Assembly: GCA_023653785.1 (NCBI GenBank)
Contig: JAMKCH010005362.1
Location: 62,001-126,000, forward strand
DNA length: 64,000 nucleotides
Reading direction: 5' to 3'
Origin: Ophioderma brevispina
Lineage: Eukaryota > Echinodermata > Ophiuroidea > Amphilepidida > Ophiodermatidae
This document shows positions 56,121 to 64,000 of the stretch, piece by piece. Numbering within the stretch: position 1 is the first letter of the stretch; each line of letters begins with the position of its first letter. The notes below the pieces were generated by a model. The model saw only the letters and a list, made by a program, of their open reading frames with translations. It made no database searches and was not told where the DNA came from. The position numbers and the translations under genes are program-made.

Positions 56121-56845
56121 AACGGATTGCTAAGTGGTCCCGCCAGCTATAGTGGCGGCCCACAAAAAAGAAAGACTGATGCCACTTTAAGCTCCCTTGC
56201 AGACATAATAAACACTGGATAACAAATACCTATCACAGAAAAGTGTTCTCTATGCCAGATTGACTTGCATTAGGCTTCCTATATTAGCGAAACAAAACAA
56301 ACACACTCATGCATATAGGGTACACTAATTCAATTTTATCAACATCACTACACAGAAGGAATTAAAGGCATGTAAACCAAGGGTTGCCGTAAAGTCCTGT
56401 GTTACGGAAGGTATAGTATGACCAATTGCCTGCATTTATAGTTGGAAAAAGATGCAGGTAACAAATACAGTAAAAAATAATTGCGGTCTGGACCATGAGC
56501 GTTGTGTTACGTCACGGTTTGTGGAATGGGCCAAAGAGTCACATGAGTGTCGCCAATAGTCACCACCTACCCCGGCCCCTCCTTCTACCAAGTTTAAATC
56601 ATCGTATAGCCCCTTACGGAACTATACGGCATAGCGAATATTAAGGGATTTTTAACCACAGACACACACAGATAGACAGACACTACATGGATACACAAAA
56701 CACACGCCAGAGTAATTCGCGATGTGTTCTTAGGCAATCTTGACAGGAACGAACAAAAGAACAGTGATTGCGATGGCATATGATCCAGCTTTGATGCATT
56801 CATCATCATTCATACGCACCAGCAGCAGGCATCAACAAACATAAG
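56121..56845. other. No gene recognised
   Basis: No exon or RNA gene. Short frames only. Confidence 0.4.
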
Positions 56846-57096
56846 GGAGGGTCATTATTTACGCCAGGGGGAATGAGGATTTTGAGGGGAGACCCGAAAA
56901 TTTTTGTACGAGAGAGGTGGGAACGTGAAATTTCATCAACGAGGGAGAGGGGAACATGGAACTTTTAAATGGGGAAATAGCATGATCAAGGGGGGAGTGT
57001 GACAATTTTTTAACGGAAGCGAGGGGGGAACGCTGAAATTTTGCCAAAGAAAAGTTGAATTCCTCCATTCCCCATGGCATAATAACGACCCACTCC
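56846..57096. mobile_element. 251-bp TIR element, purine-rich interior
   Basis: Left GAGGGTCATTATTTACGCCA and right (reverse complement) GAGTGGGTCGTTATTATGCC are inverted, continuing GGGGAATG-AGGA. The interior repeats GGGGAACGTGAAATTT-like words, about 40-45 bp apart. Confidence 0.65.
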
Positions 57097-57464
57097 TAAA
57101 ATCACAGAGACAGAAGGAATTCCACAATGACGTGAAGACCGTGCTATGCTAAAACAATGCATCACAAAGGAATAACACCAATGGATACATAATCGTAGAA
57201 AATAACAGGGAAAATTTAAACAGTTTTGCAGTTTGGGCAAATTCATATCCCATACCCTTATTCTTACCGACTCCTGATGTTTATTACCAGATTTACATGG
57301 CCTACATCTGATGAACAATATAGGCAACCTTTATCTTTATAGAACCTTTAAGCCTTTCTTACCATGTCCTGATGGCTAATTATATCCATAACCATTGTCT
57401 TAACCAATCAGATATGATGCCTATGAGGGCAAAGTAGACAAATATTGAGACCGAGTGTGTGACA
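57097..57464. other. No gene recognised
   Basis: Overlapping minus-strand frames without family features. Confidence 0.4.
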
Positions 57465-57799
57465 GTTAAAGGTGCGCCGTGTCGACGTCCTTGGGACCCC
57501 CATGATTACCCGGAAGTGTATCAATTGAATCAGATGAAAGGTCGGATTTTCTCATTGTCACCTGAAAATTTGAGGCCTCAAATTATTTATCCCAAGATAT
57601 TAAACAAAAACCGTGTTTAGTGGTTAACCATCAATTTAGTACAGTAGTGAATAGGCTTTGCAAACATGCATATTTGCGTTCTACCATCAAAACTGCAGTG
57701 GGGTTGTTCCCAGGTACCGGAAGGGGTGTATGTACAAGTGCCTGGCTCTCAGATCAGTTAGAGAACACAATATACATAAATCGCAACAAGCAACTTTAA
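57465..57799. mobile_element. MITE family C copy, uninterrupted
   Basis: Begins GTTAAAGGTGCGCCGTGTCG and shares with 39919-41278 GGGACCCC-CATGATT-ACCCGGAAGT, AGATGAAAGG, TTCTCATTGTCA, CTCTCAGATCAGTTAGAGAACACAA. It ends AACTTTAAA. It is the reference for the insertion in the other copy. Confidence 0.75.
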
Positions 57800-58104
57800 A
57801 CAAATATATCACAAGGACAACTTGGGTTTCCATTCATGAGCTGGAATCCCAAAATTGTCAAAGTGATAATTTTACTATTGCATGAATATAAGGACAGCGT
57901 GCAAGCTTTGACTTACGTTTGGGGGACAGAATGGTGGAAACTTAAAGGGAAAAGAAATCCTATTAAATACCATTATAGGGTGCAAAGTTGTGTAGACACT
58001 GAATCTGAAATAAAAAAGCATAAGTTTAACTTGAAAATTTTCCCATAGCACTGTTACAGGCAGTATTTGCCCGGAAAGTCTCCAAATTGAGGCTAAAACG
58101 GGCT

Positions 58105-58238
58105 GCAAAAAAAAAAGTCCTTCAAAACTAGGACTCTCAGGGCTAAACAACTATAAACTTGCTCTAGAGGCAGGTCTTGGCTATGCAAGGTTTATATTTT
58201 TAGCCTTAAACTCAAGTTTGAAGGACTTATTTTTTTGC
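58105..58238. repeat. 134-bp inverted repeat
   Basis: GCAAAAAAAAAAGTCCTTCA and TGAAGGACTTATTTTTTTGC are inverted, with an inner pair GGGCTAAA/TTTAGCC and ATAAAC/GTTTAT. Confidence 0.7.
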
Positions 58239-60124
58239 GAAGGGCACCTTTATTTTTGTGCAAACCCTCCCGAAATGTTAGGGTAGTGGAAACATAGACG
58301 ACTTAGTTTTGTTCAGTTACATTCAATTAGTCAAGGTTTTTATATCACATCTAGCATGGAAATACGAACAAAAAGACACAAGAAGCATCACCAAAGCTCT
58401 ACAGTGAGGAGTTATGGCTTGTTCAATCACAAAATTGGGTGAAAAATGGCAGTTTTCCCAATCAATGTCACCCTGATCTCACGACCTTTCTAACCGTTCA
58501 AAAAATACGGAAAATAGATGATCCCATTTAATGATTGAAATATTAAAAATGTACCCCTGTCACAATGATAGCAGAAAGAATTAGTCACTTACTAGGGCAG
58601 TTTCAGTCATTACCACTCACGGAAATTAGCAAGTCAAAATTTTTTGCACCCGAAATGGTCATGTTGCAAAGATGGCCAACAAACGAATTTTTCTCAAAAT
58701 CAGTGAAAAATATGGGGTTTAAGTGCCAAAACTGGAAAATATATGAAACTTTACCCTAGAAAACATAAAGTAATCAAGATTTGACTGTGTTGTCACCTAA
58801 TATTTTTTCACCACCCGTGTCCGCTAACGTAGTCAAAGATGCAATTGCTGTCAAAGCAGTTAAAGGGAATGAAAGCAGGATTGCTAATCGAAACATAAAA
58901 AACATTCATGCAAATTCATGTTGTATTTTGGTTACTTGGCATGGATATGCGAAGATAATCTGCAAGTGGTTGGTTTGAAATCGAGTATTAAAGAAAGGCA
59001 GCACGTTTATTGATTCTGTAATTTCTATACGGGCATGTACAAAATGTGGAGATGAGATCAAAAAGCCTTTTCCCGGTGAATTAGCAGATTTAAGCGCATG
59101 ATATTTGTGCACTATGCTCAATACGTTTGACCTCAAACACAAACATTTTGATCCTTGTATTATTCTGTACGGGGGTTAAACTACAATCAGTGGTAGTGTA
59201 TGGTTTGAGACGCAATCGCGATATGTTATTGTGGGAGCCGGTATATGCCAAATTCCTCAAATACTTCAATTTCACTATTTGGTGGGGTTTCTACACTAAA
59301 GCAGCTATATGGAATGTACACACTTATCCCCGATTTAAAGTTAAAAAAAAGTAGTTCCACATTTTCGATTCTTGCATTATCGCTGCTAACCTTTAATGGG
59401 TTGTATAATAATGACATTCAACAGATTCTCATCACAATGCAATATTATATTGCAATGGTAATAAAACAAATAGTTGCCGGTTCAATCGCACGCCAGTTAT
59501 AAATGGGGTTAAAACATTTTCTAGTATATTAAATATTGTGGTTATTGCCTCTATCTAATAAACCTACTCTTATATAAAATTACACATTCAGAATGGTTCA
59601 CATTTACAGGCTTATATACGGCTATGCCATTCGTTCACTTTGGAATTTGCTTCCCAACGGACTATAATAACACCCAAGTATGATACATGTATCTCTTGTT
59701 GAAAGGTGATCCTTGATCAGTATCAATACTTGATTTGGCGCCAAATTACACAGTCAAAGTATGCCAGGAACTTTCTTGCAAGTCGGTACAGTTCAAGTGC
59801 AGCGTGACAGAGTTGTGTTTTTTTGGCCTCTCTTACTAAAAATCCCCATTCATATAGGCAAGTTTATTCGTCAGGAGTAAGTTTCATGGTCAGGCATTTC
59901 AAAACGGGAATTGTTCATCCAATATTTTGAATGAAGATAATGCAAGTAAAAAAAGTCCATCCATGCCATTTTGTTTATACCATTTTTAAAAAAAGAAAAT
60001 ATGTCAGGGACCATGGCGCATCTGAAGTAGACTAATAATTAGATGATGCAGACACAAATATCTGTGTGAATAATAAATCTGTGAACCCCCCAGTACCAGC
60101 TATTAAACGTTAAGTTCACTTACG
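58239..60124. other. No gene recognised
   Basis: About 1.9 kb with several 60-90 codon frames on both strands, overlapping each other and without domain features. Confidence 0.4.
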
Positions 60125-60296
60125 ATTAGGGACCGTGAGTCGAAAAACCGAACTTAAATAGGGCATTTTTTTGCATTTAATTGTAAATCATGTTGTTTGA
60201 AAATGCCCTGCCTACACAACACAATCAAACCAATCACATTCTACACATCTTGTTTGGCATAAACATTGAAAGCAATGGTTCTCGGTCCCTGACTAT
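60125..60296. mobile_element. Small TIR element, AGGGACCG ends
   Basis: ATTAGGGACCGTGAG and (reverse complement) AGTCAGGGACCGAGA are inverted ends about 170 bp apart. TCAGGGACCATGG at about 60004 may be a related end. Confidence 0.4.
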
Positions 60297-61040
60297 AGAC
60301 AATTAATTAAAAGGCACTATATAGGAGAATAAACACAGATAGTGAATATGTGAATAGCCTCGTAGAGACTGAAGGAATATGTAATCATAAATGCTCGCTG
60401 TAGGCAGAAGAAGACTAACCCCAAGTGTGCATCACATGACAAACAAATTAGACTTTTTGATATGGATTACACGACAACCTGACTGCCATGTGTCTTATAT
60501 TCCATGGTTTTACCCAAATGAACTATGCCATCTACTATTCGCATACCCAATTGAATGTTTTCTCCTATTGTTGAGCCATGCTGTTACAAAATGGCCCTGT
60601 CCCATAGAAAGTATGGAGGAACTGACACGCCACAGCAAATTACACGTATCTGCACATCCTTACGCCCCAAAACACCTATATCCTGTTACTGTTAGATGTA
60701 AGAAACCACTGGAATATGATCTCAAAAATGGTTCTCAAGTTGAAGAAATGCAACATTAGATTGGAAAACTGGGTATAGGAGATGTATATATGATTAATCC
60801 ATAACTTTCGATCTGGTGGCCATGGTCAGCAGTGATAGATTGGCACAGAATTGATTTATAGCTTAGTACAGTAAGAGTCAACCAAGTCTTATATACTGTT
60901 ACCAAGTCACAGGATCCACGGGCTTGTTCATGTGAAAATGCAAACTTATCAGTTCTTATCTTTATGCAAAACACAGTTGATTGAAATTATACCTTGAGTT
61001 CAACCTTGAGTAACCTTGCAAATTGAATACACTCTTAAGT
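60297..61040. other. No gene; one unrecognised 122-codon frame
   Basis: An open frame at 60391-60759 (+) begins MLAVGRRRLTPSVHHM and includes FAYPIECFLLLLSH. No signal peptide, domain or splice context that I can recognise. Unproven. Confidence 0.2.
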
Positions 61041-61576
61041 AACCTGTAATAAGCCATGTTCACACGGTCACAAAACTCCAATGGTTTGAAACTCCGGAGC
61101 TGAAAATTTATTAACATAAATTTATTTATTAGTAATTCACTCCAAATTGTGTCCACACGATGACGAAACTCTGAAATCATCCCCCTGACCATTCTCCTTC
61201 GCTTCTGATATCGGAGTGTAGACCGGAAGTTAACATACTGGAAGCTGTGGATTTTCGCGTGTGCTATTCAAACACAGGACTACCTTGCGAGGTCACCTCC
61301 GCTCACTATCCCCCGAAGATGGCACGGCACTCCAAAACACTCCGTAGTGTTATCGGAGTTTGAGCTCCACCCCCAAGTTTTTTAGGGGGATAAAATCCCA
61401 CTAGACCCTTGATAAAACTCCACAGTTTAAAATTCTGAATGCATCCACACAGCCAAAAACACCCAATTGATGCTCCAGAGTTTTGAAACTCCAGAGTTTC
61501 AGCCTCTGTGTGGACACGTCTATTTCAGAGTTTTGAAACTCCAGAGTTTCAGCCTCCATGTGGACACGTCTATTTC
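61041..61576. mobile_element. GAAACTCC-rich element with GTGTGGACAC words
   Basis: CATGTTCACACGGTCACAAA near the left and ATGTGGACACGTCTATTT at the right. Between them AAACTCCGGAG, GTGTCCACACGATGACGAAA and AACTCCAGAG words occur in both orientations. At 61476-61575 a 50-bp unit is repeated twice with two mismatches. Looks like a non-autonomous DNA element. Confidence 0.55.
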
Positions 61577-63030
61577 TTGGACATGACATACATGCATCAT
61601 TTTGAATGTCCCTTGCAATAACTGTGCCTACATGCAACCAAATGGTGCATTGTTTCAGCAGAGAAGTCGACATACATAGAAATTATGAGCCAGGGTCAGG
61701 GATTGTTTTGTAAAAAAAATTGGGGGGCAATCACTAATTTCTTGAACATTGATCCCACCTTGCCCCAGCAGGCAAAAGCTTGTTGGGGAACACTAAACTT
61801 TCTTGTGGGAATGGTCCAAATAAAAAATGTAGGTTGCTTTTATGCTGAAATAACATCACCCAAGTCCACAGATGTAAAACAAAAAATAAAATGTCTTTTC
61901 CTGAATTTTATTTTTAATTACGGCCAAATTTCAAGAATTCTGGCAGTCTTAAGTCCATGCACAGTGGCAGGGTATAGGCTAAAACAAAAGGAACATGTTC
62001 CTGAGACTAACAAAGGCAAAATGCAAAATTCGTATTAAAAGTCTTTATAACCCAGAAATGTCATTTTGTTTTATTTAAACATTACACAACATTTTGGTGC
62101 ACATCATATTATACAAAATTCAAATTCACAGTGGACTAAAAATTTAAAAATTTCAATCAATTTCCTGTTCCCATGTGTAGATTTTAACAATTGAAAGCAG
62201 GTTTCTGCAGAGCAAAAATACTAAATAATTAATGAACTTTAGCGGCTTTGTCAGTCGATTGAGCAAGCCACTAATGGTAGAGGAGATCAGTCAAAAACAA
62301 AAATAACAAAAATAACACAAAAACACTAGTATTTGGTAGGGAACTAAGTGATGCAAGTGTTTTAGAAGCATATTTTTTTTCTGTTTATTTGTTAATAGAG
62401 AAAATCTGCCTTGACTCCTACCAGGCAGCGCTTGCAGCAGATTGAGTATGTTTGAAGTTCCACTCTACTTTGACTTTGGACCTTTGACAATTTCAACTGA
62501 AGTCACAGAAAGATCATTGGCTGCAATGGTTGGTTCGGTCCGCCATGTCCGGGACAGCTTGTGATATCAAACATAGGAATGCCATCTCCAACAAATTACT
62601 ATCATTGGGAATAGTTCTTAAAGAGAATATCCACATAGATTTAATTTGGGTTTCGGTCTTCCCAAGGCTCTTAGGGCATTTGAAAGGGGCAATGGCACAT
62701 TTTCACAAAATATGAAAGTTTTTTTGCAAATTATCGCAAATGAAGTCTAGGCCATTGGAAGAATAAGAGATATATTTACACATAAAAATAACATACCCGA
62801 AAATTGATAGAGACATTAATAAGAGGTAAAGACATCGGTAATTTGTAGGCCAACTTTAAGTTTGTCGTAACTTTAATGAACAAAGTAGTCTTTTACGTGA
62901 ATATCATAGACTTGTGCTCATGCATTGATATTAAAACACAAAGTCACAGACCCGGTCAAACAAGGTGCATGCTGTGAGAATCCAACCCTCTTGGCAGTGT
63001 TGTCTTGTATTACACGCCATTGCACCTTGT
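61577..63030. other. No gene recognised
   Basis: The open frame at 61685-62038 (117 codons) has no recognisable domain. The rest is AT-rich. Confidence 0.35.
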
Positions 63031-63370
63031 ACGGTGTATTTTGTGATTTCAGCACTTCTGTTATTCATTGTCCACTAGAGATCTTAGAAAAGTTATTCAC
63101 AAAAAATTGAGTTTGATTCCGATTCTTGCGGGGGTTTTTGATTAGCAATGCTTGTTTCCCACCGGTCCCATAGGCCACTAGTGCTGTAATTTCTGTCCGT
63201 TTACGGACAGACAGACAAAATACAAAATGCGATTTTCTGACAGAGGCGATCAAATTTGCAGGTAAATTAGGTAATGTGGATTACTAAGGCTAACGGTGCA
63301 GGTGAGATAAAAATCTCAACTTTTGGAGGTAAGCCCGGGGGACGAGGTGTGATCACGAAATGCCCCTTTA
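63031..63370. mobile_element. MITE family B copy
   Basis: Left ACGGTGTATTTTGTGATTTC (worn) and right TCACGAAATGCCCCTTTA. The interior has AATTTCTGTCCGTTTACGGACAG, GGATTACTAAGGCTAACGG and GGGGGACGAGG, shared in reverse with 36385-36726. Confidence 0.78.
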
Positions 63371-64000
63371 GGTGATGCCGGGAGAATCAAGGCTGGCATG
63401 TGTTTTCTTGTGTTACACGCCATGTTCTTGTGTGTTAAAATGCTGCATTAACGTCGCCGGCGGGACGGTGATTAAAAATCGTTCCATTTCCCCTAAGCAC
63501 GTGATTTGGGCTTAATAATTCAGGCCAGGTAATGTATATACAACCATGCAAAAAATATCAATTTTGAAAATTCGTGGGCGCAATATTTTGGAAACGTCCA
63601 GTGTCTATTTAATATCGAAGAGACAACCATAATGGTATATAGGATTTGTTTCCATTTCTCATATTTGAAGACGGACCACATTTTGAGCTCGACATTAAAC
63701 AAGAATGTAGAGGGCATGTGTTTTAGCAGCTCATCACATAGTACATGAGGCTCAAGATTGGAGCCAACTAATGGCACTCTCAGTGATCCAACCAAAAAGA
63801 GGCCAAATGCAGTAGGGGTAGTGAGGAGGCAAAGGACAGGAGTACCCTACACTATAAGGAAGGACAAGGAAGGGAGTAAAGGAGTAGTCTAAAAGTACAA
63901 GGATAAGTCTTAGAATTCAAATAAGTTATTTTTTTTCAAAATACAAAAAAAAAGAAGGCAAACAGAAAGGGAAAACAGCAATGCAAAAATTGAATCTCTA
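63371..64000. other. No gene; family F end
   Basis: TAATGGCACTCTCAGTGATCCAACCAA at about 63770 resembles the left end of MITE family F. The rest shows nothing recognisable. Confidence 0.35.

Noticed and set aside
60391..60759. 122-codon plus frame as a gene
   Set aside because: No signal, domain, homopolymer-free conservation evidence or splice context; length is possible by chance. Kept only as a note.

Overview
The window is animal nuclear DNA. It has spliced genes with GT-AG introns, long introns and intergenic stretches, and a dense load of decayed non-LTR retrotransposons, short inverted-repeat DNA elements (MITEs), foldback elements and simple repeats. The gene content and repeat style (secreted collagen-C1q protein, PPP1R15 homologue, frequent TAGGCCTA-like words, ACCTTTGACC repeats) suggest a marine invertebrate deuterostome, perhaps an echinoderm. 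That placement is an inference, not a measurement.

Two real genes can be supported, both on the + strand. (1) A secreted protein with a signal peptide, an acidic Pro/Glu-rich stalk, a collagen GXY region and a C-terminal C1q domain. It has five recognisable coding exons between 4781 and 20673; intron 1 is about 10.5 kb and full of nested transposons. Exon 1 is clean. Exons 2, 3 and 5 fit collagen/C1q only if several single-base, mostly homopolymer, length errors are allowed. (2) A homologue of PPP1R15 (GADD34/CReP), the eIF2alpha-phosphatase targeting subunit: exon 1 33442-35967, exon 2 38001-38216, 913 residues. Its PP1-docking motif KVHF is split by the intron, and the motif ELW-x-SF-x-DPYxP occurs in three diverged copies, against one as I recall it in vertebrate PPP1R15B.

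Layout. 1-4750: GACGAAAT-type inverted repeats, microsatellite, minisatellite and a decayed LINE. 4759-20673: C1q gene; intron 1 holds a Tc1/mariner-like element sitting exactly in a TA of a LINE reading frame, hAT-like MITEs, hairpins, a tRNA-like sequence and histone-3'-end-like stem-loops; introns 3-4 hold a noisy 717-bp tandem duplication and GT-rich DNA. 20674-32300: repeat-only, with a minus-strand LINE (24050-28010) interrupted by a plus-strand LINE, and a MITE interrupted by a third LINE piece. 32300-39740: PPP1R15 homologue with upstream small ORFs and MITEs in its intron and 3' region. 39740-64000: no gene recognised; recurrent MITE families (called A to F here), foldback elements and several near-perfect 100-170 bp palindromes.

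No CRISPR array, rRNA operon, convincing functional tRNA, or virus-like gene was seen. Family names A-F are local labels given by reading. All repeat boundaries were judged by eye and could shift by several bases.
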